Counted from the stretch's first letter, positions 9,431 through 18,599 are shown. The stretch is 64,000 nt of DNA from an uncultured Glaciecola sp. (GCA_905479945.1 CAJQOP010000025.1:19621-83620); one strand, 5' to 3'. The notes: a model not told the origin generated them from the letters alone. Translations and numbers: made by a program.

Positions 9431-9988
9431 CTAATGATTATTAATTGGCTCAATCAACGTAGTTGCAATGCTGAATATTTCGTTACTGTCCAACACCTTG
9501 CTCAACATCATCGACCCTTGCAACAATGATAATATAAACACTGCTTTATTTCGGGCTTTGACTGGCGTTGTGTTCGCGCCCTCCCGCTTTTCAATCGCTT
9601 TTTGTAACCATTGAATGTTTTTCAGAAAAAATGCTTTCGTATGCAATTTAACTTTGTTCGGTAATGCATCAGACTCAGCCCCAAACAAGCCACACAAACA
9701 CATTTTTTGGTCAGCAATAAGTGCATGACGAAACTTGCCTACGTAATGTTCAATAGGGTCTTGGCTAAGCTTCACTAACTCTTCAGGATCTCCCAAAGCG
9801 CTGAGAAAATTTTCAGTGTAGCGTTTAGCTAACTCCGCGCCTAAATCTTCCTTTGTAGGAAAGTGATAATGTACACTTGCACTTTTAATACCAACTTCGT
9901 TTGCCAATTCACGAAAACTGAAATTACTATAGCCACCGATTCTAGCTTTGTGTTCAGCAGCATTAAGCAGGGCTTCTCTTTTGCTCAA
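9431..9988 (-). CDS. TetR-family transcriptional repressor
   Basis: 185 residues. The HTH occupies residues about 5-50 (YSNFSFRELANEVGIKSASVHYHFPTKEDL, quoted in part; a classical TetR recognition helix ending YHF). The C-terminal ligand domain contains MCLCGLFGAESDALP, a signature of a common proteobacterial TetR subgroup. It is divergent from the amine oxidase gene, and a palindrome lies at 10123-10138 between them. A second near-identical palindrome precedes the cupin gene, which suggests a local regulon of oxidase and cupin. The inducer is unknown. Confidence 0.9.
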   Translation of the reverse strand: MSKREALLNAAEHKARIGGYSNFSFRELANEVGIKSASVHYHFPTKEDLGAELAKRYTENFLSALGDPEELVKLSQDPIEHYVGKFRHALIADQKMCLCGLFGAESDALPNKVKLHTKAFFLKNIQWLQKAIEKREGANTTPVKARNKAVFILSLLQGSMMLSKVLDSNEIFSIATTLIEPINNH

Positions 9989-10122
9989 AATGTATTTTGC
10001 CTTTGTAATTAACTAACTAAGGTCAATAAGCGCATGCTTTAAACCTAGCAATAAGACCTATTTCGAGCCCATATTAAAACATTGGGTTAGTTGTTACCTG
10101 TTTTCAAGGATCTTACTATACT

Positions 10123-10138
10123 TACCTATCAATAGGTA
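10123..10138. promoter_or_regulatory. Putative TetR operator 1
   Basis: TACCTAT-CA-ATAGGTA is a perfect inverted repeat with 7-bp arms, 38 bp upstream of the amine oxidase start and in the divergent intergenic region with the tetR gene. Size and symmetry fit a TetR dimer site. The same sequence with one changed base pair recurs at 11418-11433. Confidence 0.6.
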
Positions 10139-10175
10139 TTATTGTAGACCTATACTCGATTCAACAGGACAATAG

Positions 10176-11336
10176 ATGAAACATTCAAATGCTAAAGTAG
10201 GCATTATTGGCGGTGGGCTTGCTGGTATTTATACCGCCTATTTGTTGCAGAAGAATGGCATTTCATTTCAACTATTAGAAGCAAAGCCTTTTTTAGGTGG
10301 CCGTATCTATGGCGAAGTAACGCAATCCGATGGCTACAAAGTAGACTTAGGGCCTTCATGGATTTTTCCACATCAACATAAAATACAACAACTTGTGCAA
10401 ACTCTCGGGCTAAAATTGGTAGACCAGTTTAATCAGGGTGATGCTCTATTTCAGCGCAACGCAAACGAAACCCCGCAGCAGGTGAGCGGTCAAGCGCCGC
10501 CACCTATGTACAGGATTGCTGGCGGCACTACTCAACTGATTGAAACACTGGCTGAGCGCATACCAAGCAAACACATTGCGCTAGATACAACTGTATCTAA
10601 GCTAGAATTTGATGGTGAATGCTGGGGAGCTTATACTAGCAGCATGCAAGATCAAGAATGCTCAAGGTCTTTGCAATTCGAGCATATAGTTATCGCAATG
10701 CCGCCTAGGATTGCAGCCGACAAGTTGACATTGAGTTCAATATTTGCGAGCCAACTTTCTCCGACAGACAAACCTGAAATCAACGCCACTTCACTTGAAA
10801 AACTACTTCATAAATTTACCAGCACACCAACTTGGATGTCTGCTCAAGCAAAGTTTGTAGTTATTTACAAAACTCCCTTTTGGCGCGAACGCGGCTTATC
10901 AGGCCAAGCCTTCAGTCATGTTGGGCCTATGGTGGAAATACATGATGCATCACATGAAGATGAAAGCGGAAAATCCGTATACGCTTTATTTGGTTTTATT
11001 GGTGTTCCATTTCCCCAAAGACAGCAAATAAGCACAGAAGCAATGAATAAGGCATGTACTGCTCAACTCGTGGCTTTATATGGAAAAGACGCAAGTGAGT
11101 ACCTACAAACCTATATCAAGGATTGGGGAACTGACTCTCTAATAACGTCTGTGTTAGATCAAACACAAGCATCAAGCCACCCGCAAATCGAACTTAGGTC
11201 TGAAGAAGCATGGCTTTCGCAAGTGAAATTGCATTTAGCCACAAGTGAATTCGCGCAAAGTGAGGCTGGTTATATGGAAGGAGCCATTATTGCAGCCCAG
11301 AACGTAGTCAATCAGCTTGTATCAGACCGCTTTTAA
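10176..11336 (+). CDS. FAD-dependent amine oxidase (flavin monoamine oxidase-like)
   Basis: 386 residues. The N-terminal dinucleotide-binding motif is VGIIGGGLAGIYTAYLL (GxGxxG), followed by EAKPFLGGRIYG, the amine-oxidase GGR signature, and a C-terminal FAD segment ending GYMEGAIIAAQNVVNQL. It is shorter than eukaryotic MAO (about 500) but normal for bacterial flavin amine oxidases. The reaction is expected to be oxidative deamination of an amine with H2O2 release; the substrate is unknown. No Tat or Sec signal is seen, so it is cytoplasmic. It is probably repressed by the divergent TetR protein. Confidence 0.85.
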   Translation: MKHSNAKVGIIGGGLAGIYTAYLLQKNGISFQLLEAKPFLGGRIYGEVTQSDGYKVDLGPSWIFPHQHKIQQLVQTLGLKLVDQFNQGDALFQRNANETPQQVSGQAPPPMYRIAGGTTQLIETLAERIPSKHIALDTTVSKLEFDGECWGAYTSSMQDQECSRSLQFEHIVIAMPPRIAADKLTLSSIFASQLSPTDKPEINATSLEKLLHKFTSTPTWMSAQAKFVVIYKTPFWRERGLSGQAFSHVGPMVEIHDASHEDESGKSVYALFGFIGVPFPQRQQISTEAMNKACTAQLVALYGKDASEYLQTYIKDWGTDSLITSVLDQTQASSHPQIELRSEEAWLSQVKLHLATSEFAQSEAGYMEGAIIAAQNVVNQLVSDRF

Positions 11337-11417
11337 ATACGCTACAATATAAGCAGTCCTTAACAAAGAACTCTCTGTGTACTTTTTGGAAGTGATTAAG
11401 GAAATAATTTATTTGAC

Positions 11418-11433
11418 TACCTATCGATAGATA
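11418..11433. promoter_or_regulatory. Putative TetR operator 2
   Basis: TACCTATCGATAGATA matches operator 1 arm for arm with a single mismatch in the right arm (A for G). It lies 67 bp upstream of the cupin start. Repetition of the same 16-bp element before two neighbouring genes next to a tetR gene is the main evidence. Confidence 0.55.
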
Positions 11434-11500
11434 TTCAAAATATTATTTAAATAAAATATGAATGATTTAATGGGCTAAGTAACAATAACTAGAGATTGAT

Positions 11501-12193
11501 ATGAAAATTAATGCAGATTTTTCTAAAACCGCTTATATGGATATTTCGATTCAAGATTGGATTGCGTCACCTATGCCAGGCGTTGAGCGAAAGCCACTCG
11601 ATCGTGTGGGAGTTGAAGTAGCCCGAGCAACTAGCATTGTTCGCTATGCACCGAAAAGCACATTTTCGCCTCATGTTCATAGCGGTGGAGAAGAGTTCAT
11701 TGTGCTTGAAGGTGTTTTCCAAGATGAGCATGGTGATTACCCTAGCGGGTCATACGTTCGAAATCCGCCGCAATCTATGCATAAGCCTGGCTCAGAGAAA
11801 GGTTGCGTTATTTTCGTTAAACTTTGGCAATTTCAAGCTGATGATAGGCGTCATGTGAATGTTATTATGGAAAAATCGCCCATCACTTTCTCGAATGCCG
11901 ATGAAAGCATTGTTGAGCGCGTACTATATGAAGATGCTCATGAAAAAGTGAGCTACTTGAGCTTAGCCGCTGGGGTTGTTTGGCAAAGTGATTCTAAACA
12001 AGGCAACGAAATACTGATGTTAGAAGGAAGTGCAGTCTTCAATCAACAAAGTTTAGCTAAAGAAAGCTGGCTGCGCGCTCCTATAGGTCAGGCATTAAGA
12101 CTGCAAGCGGGTGAAAATGGAGCGACCGTGTGGCTAAAAACAGGCAACTTACCCGACCTTGAAAATCAATTAAAAAGAGTAAATAACGCTTAG
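11501..12193 (+). CDS. ChrR-like cupin-domain protein
   Basis: 230 residues with two cupin modules. The first has the metal-site pattern FSPHVHSGGEEFIVLEG and a later His in PPQSMHKPGS. The second, about residues 140-225, has lost the histidines. This matches the C-terminal cupin of the ChrR anti-sigma family, but the N-terminal zinc anti-sigma domain is absent and no partner sigma factor is adjacent, so an anti-sigma role is unlikely. It may be a metal-dependent sensor or dioxygenase-like enzyme acting with the amine oxidase. Confidence 0.75.
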   Translation: MKINADFSKTAYMDISIQDWIASPMPGVERKPLDRVGVEVARATSIVRYAPKSTFSPHVHSGGEEFIVLEGVFQDEHGDYPSGSYVRNPPQSMHKPGSEKGCVIFVKLWQFQADDRRHVNVIMEKSPITFSNADESIVERVLYEDAHEKVSYLSLAAGVVWQSDSKQGNEILMLEGSAVFNQQSLAKESWLRAPIGQALRLQAGENGATVWLKTGNLPDLENQLKRVNNA

Positions 12194-12218
12194 CAGCCAT
12201 AACTGCTATTTTTCTTAC

Positions 12219-12470
12219 TCAGGCTTCAATATCAATACTACGACTTTCTTTGTCGTAACGACGATCTCTTCCCGAACGCGTATCTATCAACGGTTTAATT
12301 TTGTTCTTGCGACGGTCTTCTCTTTCTCGTTTGTCATAAATAAGTACATGCGAATTTGACAATTGCTTTGCGCTATCTGGATCACTTTCAGACTTTTCGA
12401 GCAATCCTGCACTGCGTCTCGCTGGTTTTGGCCTATTGGCAATGATTGGAAACTTTGTAGGAATATACAT
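12219..12470 (-). CDS. Conserved small basic protein with RSGRDRR motif
   Basis: 83 residues, highly charged and without hydrophobic segments. The C-terminal part contains DKREREDRRK and DTRSGRDRR, arginine-rich motifs that recur in uncharacterised gammaproteobacterial proteins of about 80-100 residues. A strong RBS (AGGAGAAC) precedes the ATG, which supports a real gene. It is convergent with the cupin gene. Function unknown; nucleic-acid or membrane-surface binding would fit the charge. Confidence 0.65.
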   Translation of the reverse strand: MYIPTKFPIIANRPKPARRSAGLLEKSESDPDSAKQLSNSHVLIYDKREREDRRKNKIKPLIDTRSGRDRRYDKESRSIDIEA

Positions 12471-12579
12471 AGCTGTTCTCCTATTCTCATTGAAAATTGT
12501 TGACTGTGGTAAAGCGAAAAACGCTTTAACTCACTATCTGTAACGGCCGATGATTAGTTTTCTTTAATAAAACACAAAA

Positions 12580-14370
12580 TTAGGCTTTTTCAGCGGTAAT
12601 TAAACTAATAATTTGCCAGCCAGCATCAGGCTCAAGGCCATTAGACGTCGTAAATAACACTAGCTTCCCATCGCCTTGAATAGCACACAAAGGTAAACAT
12701 CTGTCTTTGTATTCAGTTTTATAATCGTCATAACTAAAACTGTCAGACAATTTCGTCGTTTTGATACTAGCTCCTCTCGATGCATATCCGATTAATTTTC
12801 CATAGCTAATATTATCGGCAAACAAGCCAAGTTTTTTTGAATAAGACTCAGAAACTTGATGGCTAGGTCTTTGCTCCTGCTCACCGTTACTTAAGCCTAG
12901 TACCGTTCCTTTGCCCAATTCATGCTCAAAATGATAAGTGACTAAAGGGTTGAGTTGCCGATACGGCGACATAACCAAAACTTGACCAATGCCTGTTAGG
13001 TCGAGGTTCCTTTCTGCATGTTCCGACATTGGATTACCAAAATAAGTTGGTACACCGTCCATGCGCGCCAATTTGATTGTCTCCCAGTTAGTATCCGTTA
13101 GGCAGACAGGTATGTTGTGACTCATCAGTTCTTGCGCAAACATCCGACTAAATTGGCCGCCGCCAAAAATCAAATAACCATTTGGTTCTGGCGCGCGCAA
13201 GCCTAAATATTCAGCAATCTTTGCACTGCTTAAGCTTTGCAAAACGACTGTCGCGATAATGATTAGGAAAACCATGGGCACAAGTACCTCGGCTTGCGCA
13301 TAATCTAGCGCTTCAAGCTTCAATGCGAATAACGCCGAAACTGCCGCAGCCACTATCCCGCGAGGTGCTATCCAGCTTAATAATGCTAATTCTTGCCACT
13401 TTAGTCCTGTCCCAAAAGACGATAGAAATACTCCAATGGGACGAGCAACAAACATCACCGCGACAAGCACAAGTATTGATCCCCACCCCACATTGAGTAT
13501 GGCGTTTAGTTCAATGCGTGATGCTAACAAAATAAATAAACCCGAAATTAACAATACGCTAAGGGTTTCTTTGAATTCTAAGATTTCATCGACATCAACG
13601 TCCTTCATGTTGGCCATCAACATGCCCATTACTGTCACGGTTAATAAACCAGATTCATGGGCAATAACATTCGAAGCTGCAAACGCACCTAGCATGATCG
13701 TGAGCACAGCAGTATTGACTAAGTAATGAGGTATCCAATGGTGTCGCAAAACTAAGCCCAGAAAATAACCCACCGCCATGCCGATACCAAAACCCACACC
13801 AACCGTCAGGCCAAAAGCATATAGCGTATGGGTAAGAGCATTTTGCGCAGACACTATGTATTCAAAAACCAGCACTGCCAATAATGCACCTATCGGATCA
13901 ATAACAATCCCTTCCCAGCGCAAAATATTAGCGATATTTTTACTCGGCCTCACAGTTCTTAACATAGGTACAATGACTGTTGGCCCAGTAACTGTGACAA
14001 TAGCAGCAAGTAAAAACGCCATTTCCCACGACAAACCTAAGGCAAAGTGAGCTGCGGGTGCGACCACAATTAAAGTCACAAAAGTACCTACCGTACAGAG
14101 ATTTCTGACCATTGAGCCATGGCCGCTTAGGTCTTGAGTTCGCAGCGTAAGTGCACCTTCAAAAAGAATAATAGCCACCGACAGTGACACAATAGGGAAT
14201 AGCAAATCACCGAAAAGAGCATCGGCATCGATAACACCGGTAACTGGACCAGCAATGATCCCGACAATCAGCAAAAATAGTATTGCTGGAACGCGAATTT
14301 TGTAAGCAAAATATTGGCAAGCAATCGATAGCAGGCCTACGATCACTAATGGGACCATTAAATCGTCCAA
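12580..14370 (-). CDS. CPA1-type cation:proton antiporter with C-terminal TrkA-N domain
   Basis: 596 residues. Residues about 1-395 carry around 12 transmembrane helices with the Na+/H+ exchanger fold, including FEGALTLR and the segment TVTGPTVIVPML. The C-terminal region begins NGYLIFGGGQFSRMFAQEL, a Rossmann-type TrkA-N (RCK) nucleotide-binding domain that would gate transport in response to NAD(H) or a similar ligand. The protein probably exports Na+ or K+ in exchange for protons in the inner membrane. Ion choice cannot be read from the sequence. Confidence 0.88.
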   Translation of the reverse strand: MDDLMVPLVIVGLLSIACQYFAYKIRVPAILFLLIVGIIAGPVTGVIDADALFGDLLFPIVSLSVAIILFEGALTLRTQDLSGHGSMVRNLCTVGTFVTLIVVAPAAHFALGLSWEMAFLLAAIVTVTGPTVIVPMLRTVRPSKNIANILRWEGIVIDPIGALLAVLVFEYIVSAQNALTHTLYAFGLTVGVGFGIGMAVGYFLGLVLRHHWIPHYLVNTAVLTIMLGAFAASNVIAHESGLLTVTVMGMLMANMKDVDVDEILEFKETLSVLLISGLFILLASRIELNAILNVGWGSILVLVAVMFVARPIGVFLSSFGTGLKWQELALLSWIAPRGIVAAAVSALFALKLEALDYAQAEVLVPMVFLIIIATVVLQSLSSAKIAEYLGLRAPEPNGYLIFGGGQFSRMFAQELMSHNIPVCLTDTNWETIKLARMDGVPTYFGNPMSEHAERNLDLTGIGQVLVMSPYRQLNPLVTYHFEHELGKGTVLGLSNGEQEQRPSHQVSESYSKKLGLFADNISYGKLIGYASRGASIKTTKLSDSFSYDDYKTEYKDRCLPLCAIQGDGKLVLFTTSNGLEPDAGWQIISLITAEKA

Positions 14371-14556
14371 GTATAAACCTGCGAAAATTGATAAATCATG
14401 TTCTAGTTATAACCCAAAGCTATTTTTTAGTCTTGTGTAAATTATCTAATTAATGCTTGCGCAACAAATAGCTTAAAACTGATAACAAAAATTCATCATA
14501 CTTTTAGGCGGCAAATGGCAGGGCACTGTTATTGCCAATTTTATATTTAAGTCGCT

Positions 14557-14778
14557 TTATCGTTCAGAATAAACAAGATTACTATTCAAGTCTTGTATGA
14601 ATGCAGCGCCCGAATCTTGCCCTTTATCATCCCTTAGCATCACACCCAACATAGCAACATCATTTTTCAATGCCACCTTACCTCCAAGTGTATCTTTGGC
14701 GAAGCTATTCGCAGCGATTAATGCGAGCACCACACATATGTGGCGTTTGACCTTATATATTAATTTCACCAATTCCAT
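14557..14778 (-). CDS. Small secreted protein of unknown function
   Basis: 73 residues with a signal peptide (VVLALIAANSFA, about residues 16-27), leaving a mature peptide of about 46 residues with no cysteines. GAGGATAGG directly before the ATG is a convincing RBS. No family recognised. It is the last gene of a minus-strand pair with the DUF6090 protein, 62 nt downstream of it. Confidence 0.5.
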   Translation of the reverse strand: MELVKLIYKVKRHICVVLALIAANSFAKDTLGGKVALKNDVAMLGVMLRDDKGQDSGAAFIQDLNSNLVYSER

Positions 14779-14840
14779 CCTATCCTCTTCAAACTAATAT
14801 TAACCAAAAGCGGCGTATGAGTGCATGTACTTGCGCCTCA

Positions 14841-16121
14841 CTACCTAATATACTCGACCGTTCGGATTTGTACTTCTTGCTCGTTCTCTAGGAAAACAAA
14901 CCCCACTACCATATGGAGCTGCGTCAAATCGGCAGTTTCAAACTCAGAAAGTGCAATATCGTATGTCTGCCATTCATCGCTGAGTATTATAGCGACTCGC
15001 GTTTCTGTGCCGTCGTCAGGATCTTGCGCATCTTTGAGAATAATCTTTAGTTCCTGCCCAGATATCGGTGCCTTAGCTTCTACTCTCAAGGTTTTAAAAC
15101 TAGAATAGTCTTTGCTGGGCTTTTCAGTAAAAGCTTCTGAGGCAATTGTAAAATACTGGACACCCCAAGCCATGTTCTTGAAGTGGAAATTCAAAGCGTT
15201 TAACTCCGAGGAAGCCCATTTGCTACTGGACCCTGATTGTGCAAAACCCGTTTTAAAGAATGCGTAATTAGGACTCCCTTTTTGCATGACTTTGGGATAT
15301 CCCTCAGTACCATTAAAATCATAAAAATCGACCAGTTCGCCTTTCGTAGAGCTGTCTAAAGACTTCAAATCTCTGTTAATAAGTGAGACTATTTGTTCAC
15401 CGATTAACCGGAGGTTATCATATCTTGCGGCCAACAAAGGTGCTACGGTGTTAGATTCAAGCCACGTTCTTAGGGTAGTAGGGTGTTCAGCAATATTACG
15501 GATTATGGCTTGTACCTCATCCAATTCATTCTCAAAATCGATAAATTCTGGTTGGTAAAATAAATAGTCATACTCAAAATTAGCGTCTTGAAAAGAATTT
15601 TTCGCATTCTTTAACGAATCGTTATACTCAACTTCCTTCATATTAATTTCAAGAATCAAGTTATAGTATTGATAAATTAAGAATTCTAAATCTTCGCCTC
15701 TTAATTTATTAAGATAACCAGAGTTCTTAAGAGACTCATAAGCGCTTTGATCTGGTATGAAATAATCTAGTTCAAAAAGTTTGATTGTAGTGTTCGACAA
15801 TAGCCAAATATCTTCAGAACTTAAGTACTTTTTTCCCTCAATAATTTCAAAAAGATAGGGGACTCTCGCGGCCATGTTACTTCGTTTTTCTCGCAATGTT
15901 GTTAATTCCGCAATGTCACTTTTAATATTGCGAGATATACTTGTTAGATAGTCGTCTAATGACGCTTGATCTAACTTGTTTTGATTCCAATTATTAATTT
16001 GCAGAGCAATCAAGATACCTAATACAACTAGTACTATCTCACCAGTAGCATAAGCCAAATACTTACCTATTCGGTTGCTTTTGAGAAGATTCATTCTTAT
16101 CTTTTTAAAAAATAATATCAT
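14841..16121 (-). CDS. DUF6090-type membrane-anchored protein with C-terminal jelly-roll-like domain
   Basis: 426 residues. The N-terminus KYLAYATGEIVLVVLGILIA plus LQINNWNQ is the DUF6090 signature: a single transmembrane helix followed by a charged segment, common in Bacteroidetes and scattered in marine Gammaproteobacteria. A helical periplasmic region follows. The last 130 residues (FKTLRVEAKAP..., SDEWQTYDIALSEFE) resemble carbohydrate-binding CBM11-type beta-sandwiches. No catalytic motif is visible. The start at ATG 16121 matches the usual FFKKIR opening. Function unknown. Confidence 0.65.
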   Translation of the reverse strand: MILFFKKIRMNLLKSNRIGKYLAYATGEIVLVVLGILIALQINNWNQNKLDQASLDDYLTSISRNIKSDIAELTTLREKRSNMAARVPYLFEIIEGKKYLSSEDIWLLSNTTIKLFELDYFIPDQSAYESLKNSGYLNKLRGEDLEFLIYQYYNLILEINMKEVEYNDSLKNAKNSFQDANFEYDYLFYQPEFIDFENELDEVQAIIRNIAEHPTTLRTWLESNTVAPLLAARYDNLRLIGEQIVSLINRDLKSLDSSTKGELVDFYDFNGTEGYPKVMQKGSPNYAFFKTGFAQSGSSSKWASSELNALNFHFKNMAWGVQYFTIASEAFTEKPSKDYSSFKTLRVEAKAPISGQELKIILKDAQDPDDGTETRVAIILSDEWQTYDIALSEFETADLTQLHMVVGFVFLENEQEVQIRTVEYIR

Positions 16122-16286
16122 ACGGCTTTGTCTTCCTTGCGATGGGCACTAGTCTCTTGCTTACTGCTTTTATGTGGAGTAATCAATATAACGTTTTTCC
16201 TTTTAAACTGCATTTTTATCGTAAGTCAGTTAAGTTGAAAATATGATGCTGATTGTGACTTACTTACCTCAGAATATAGAATACTC

Positions 16287-16302
16287 AAGCATCATGATGC
16301 TT
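16287..16302. promoter_or_regulatory. 16-bp perfect palindrome upstream of the copper cluster
   Basis: AAGCATCATGATGCTT is self-complementary over its full length. It lies in the gap between the DUF6090 gene and the cop cluster (16122-16454), which holds no other recognisable feature. It may be a regulator site. There is no repeat of it near the other cop genes that I could see. Confidence 0.25.
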
Positions 16303-16454
16303 CTCTTGTGTCACGCAGCAAAGTCAATAACGCTTTCTATCTTTATTTTAAAGAGTAAGGGACACATAACAAACTTTAACTATTGGAGATTTGTAATGAA
16401 TGATGTAAAGACTATTATTCCTGAGCTTATACCCATATTATATCGACCTACGTT

Positions 16455-16595
16455 GATGCAGAAGTCATACGCCGAATAACTGCTCCGATGGTGGGAGATA
16501 TTTAAAATGAAGTGTTACTTATTTTGCTCGTATTGATCGCTATTTATTTACTGTGGAAAAGACAACAAGTACACAAGCTAGATGACAATTTTTAA
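16455..16595 (+). pseudogene. C-terminal remnant of a heavy-metal RND pump (CusA/CzcA type)
   Basis: In one frame the sequence reads DAEVIRRITAPMVGDI, a stop (TAA 16503-16505), then NEVLLILLVLIAIYLLWKRQ and a short tail. This matches the last transmembrane region of CusA/CzcA pumps (EVxRRIAAPMVGG...LLVIPAIYLLWKR). Only about 46 codons of a protein of about 1040 remain, so the gene is a relic with an internal stop. It lies immediately upstream of copC, indicating that the copper island once included or inserted next to a Cus/Czc efflux operon. Confidence 0.7.
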
Positions 16596-16625
16596 CCCTT
16601 TAACAATTAAATATCTGAGATAAAA

Positions 16626-17048
16626 ATGAAAAAGTATATCGCAATAATATTTGTAGCAATGACCAGTATGTCGGTATTTGCGCATACAGAATTGGCATCA
16701 TCTGTGCCTGGCAATAATGCCATGTTAATGAAAAGTCCTGAAATGATTGAAGTGACGTTTGCAGACGATGTTCGTTTAGCGAGTTTATTAGTGGTCAATA
16801 GCAAAGAAGAAGTAATAGAAATAGACTTTGCACCAACAATGGAGTCAAGCAAGACATTTTCTTACGATTTGCCCATGCTAACGGCAAATACCTACAAAGT
16901 GTCTTGGACAATTATGGGAGAGGACGGGCATAAAATGAAAGGTGACTTTTCATTTATGGTGCACGCCATGGACAAAATGAAAGATATGAAGAGTATGCAC
17001 GACATGAAAGATGAAAAGATGGATGATACGCAGGAAAACGAGCACTAA
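16626..17048 (+). CDS. copC: Copper resistance protein CopC (YobA-like)
   Basis: 140 residues. The signal peptide ends at VFA, giving mature HTELASSVPGNN..., with the N-terminal His that binds Cu(II) in CopC proteins. The single domain has IEVTFADDVRL, the YKVSWTIMGEDGH segment with the second Cu(II) ligands, and KGDFSFMV. The tail is rich in Met, His and Asp (KMKDMKSMHDMKDEKMDD), likely extra copper ligands. It is a periplasmic copper carrier, and copD begins 12 nt downstream. Confidence 0.92.
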   Translation: MKKYIAIIFVAMTSMSVFAHTELASSVPGNNAMLMKSPEMIEVTFADDVRLASLLVVNSKEEVIEIDFAPTMESSKTFSYDLPMLTANTYKVSWTIMGEDGHKMKGDFSFMVHAMDKMKDMKSMHDMKDEKMDDTQENEH

Positions 17049-17060
17049 GAGGGAAATGTC

Positions 17061-17990
17061 ATGACACCAGAAGTTTGGACAGCTTTACTTATACTGAACA
17101 AGTTTCTGGTGTACTTAGCTATAACCGCTGCGATTGGGGCTTCGGCAAATATGCTGCTATTTACCCATCACGATTTCATATCAACTCGCTACGGTGTGGT
17201 CAGGCAATGGCAAACTAGCATTAATAAATATGGTATTTTATTTATTGTAATTGGTTTTATCGCTAACCTTTTTGACTTTTTTGTACAAGTGGGAAACATG
17301 TCCGAAAACGGTTTGAAGGGGATGTTTGAACCCATTATGCTCAAGATGCTTTGGGCTAGCTCAGTGGGCACATTATCCCTTATTAGAGCCGCAGCGTTTT
17401 TGTTATCGGCAGCACTGATGTTCTATGTGATAAAGTTACCTAATTCACTTAATAGCAGAACCAAGTTAGTTTTCTTTGGGCTATTCACTCTTTTAGTAAT
17501 ACTGCTATTAAGCGCCTCATTTACCCTTTCTGGCCATACCAACTCGCTTGGCTTTGGAAGTGTCACACTTATTACCTTGCATGTCGCGCTGGCGTTTGCA
17601 TGGCTTGGTTCCCTTGTGCCATTGATATATGCAAGCTACTCCTTCAATGACAATGAGCTTTATTTATTAATGGACCGGTTTGGCAGTTACGCGTCATGGG
17701 GAGTCGCTATTTTGCTTATTGCAGGCACAGTTATGTTAGTGCAGTTAGTACCAAGTATAGAGCTTCTTTTTTCAAGTGCCTATGGTCAACTCTTTATTCT
17801 TAAAATGATTGGCATGCTATTAATGCTTGTTTTTGCACTTACGCATAAATTTTTTCTCGTTCCTCACTTACTTCAAAAAGAGAACGGGCATATAAAACTG
17901 CGACATTCCATTATAGCTGAAGCCTGCATTGGTCTGCTCGTATTAATTACCACCAGTATTGTCACAACAGCCGTTGGGCCTGTAATGTAG
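17061..17990 (+). CDS. copD: Copper transport protein CopD family
   Basis: 309 residues with about eight transmembrane helices, including the CopD region LSASFTLSGHTNSLGFG and ITLHVALAFAWLGSLVPL, whose His residues are conserved in the family. CopD works with periplasmic CopC in moving copper across the inner membrane. The gene follows copC by 12 nt and precedes the NTF2-like gene, forming copC-copD-NTF2 as one likely operon. Confidence 0.9.
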   Translation: MTPEVWTALLILNKFLVYLAITAAIGASANMLLFTHHDFISTRYGVVRQWQTSINKYGILFIVIGFIANLFDFFVQVGNMSENGLKGMFEPIMLKMLWASSVGTLSLIRAAAFLLSAALMFYVIKLPNSLNSRTKLVFFGLFTLLVILLLSASFTLSGHTNSLGFGSVTLITLHVALAFAWLGSLVPLIYASYSFNDNELYLLMDRFGSYASWGVAILLIAGTVMLVQLVPSIELLFSSAYGQLFILKMIGMLLMLVFALTHKFFLVPHLLQKENGHIKLRHSIIAEACIGLLVLITTSIVTTAVGPVM

Positions 17991-18037
17991 AGGCTCCGGC
18001 TAATCAATTTATCTACTATTTATTAAAGGTCAAATTT

Positions 18038-18523
18038 ATGAAACACATTAATCAAATCAAGTTGCTGACAATGTTCGCTCTTATTCTGTTGAGTGCATCA
18101 GCGTTTTCTCATGAAAATGAGGCGGATAAAGAAGCAAAACCGACGATGTTCTCCGGTCTTGAAACACCAGCGGGAAAGACAGTATTAGCTTTTCATAAAG
18201 CGCTCGAAACGGGTGATGCACAAACTGCCCAAAGCTTGCTCGCTGATAATGTTTTGATACTCGAGGGCAAAGGTGTTGAGAGAAGCGCGCAGGAGTATGC
18301 AAGTCATCATATGCTGTCTGATATGAAATATTTAAAAGCGATGACAATTGAGTCTATTGAACACCATGTTACTCAATACAATGCTATAGCAATGTCGATA
18401 TCAAGAAGTAGCGTAAAAGGTATCTACAAAGATAAAACCGTTGACCGAATTGGTAATGAGACCATAACGCTTGAAAAGAAAAATGATAAATGGAAAATTA
18501 CGCATATACATTGGTCCAATTAA
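18038..18523 (+). CDS. Periplasmic NTF2-like (SnoaL/DUF4440-type) protein
   Basis: 161 residues with a signal peptide (cleaved near SASAFS). The mature part has the NTF2-like cone fold pattern: AFHKALETGDAQTAQSLLADNVLILEG, then a sheet region ending in KKNDKWKITHIHWS. Proteins of this kind often sit in copper-resistance clusters after copCD and are annotated only as NTF2-like. The histidines at both ends could bind metal; the exact role is unknown. It probably shares the copCD transcript. Confidence 0.75.
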   Translation: MKHINQIKLLTMFALILLSASAFSHENEADKEAKPTMFSGLETPAGKTVLAFHKALETGDAQTAQSLLADNVLILEGKGVERSAQEYASHHMLSDMKYLKAMTIESIEHHVTQYNAIAMSISRSSVKGIYKDKTVDRIGNETITLEKKNDKWKITHIHWSN

Positions 18524-18566
18524 TAGCAGATAGTTTGACTCGTCACGCAAACTAGATATTTATCGC

Positions 18567-18595
18567 TTCGTTTTCATTACAAAAATGAAAACGAA
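18567..18595 (+). terminator. 12-bp hairpin after the copCD operon
   Basis: TTCGTTTTCATT and AATGAAAACGAA pair around a 5-nt loop, 44 nt after the NTF2-like stop. There is no clear T-tract, so it may be an RNA-stability hairpin or a weak terminator separating copCD from the merR-copA unit. Confidence 0.4.
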
Positions 18596-18599
18596 TGGT

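Noticed and set aside
11501..12193. ChrR-type anti-sigma factor
   Set aside because: Only the cupin part is present; the zinc-binding anti-sigma domain and a partner sigma factor are missing.
16243..16479. 78-codon plus-strand frame before copC
   Set aside because: The CusA/CzcA remnant in another frame overlaps it and is recognisable, whereas this frame matches nothing.
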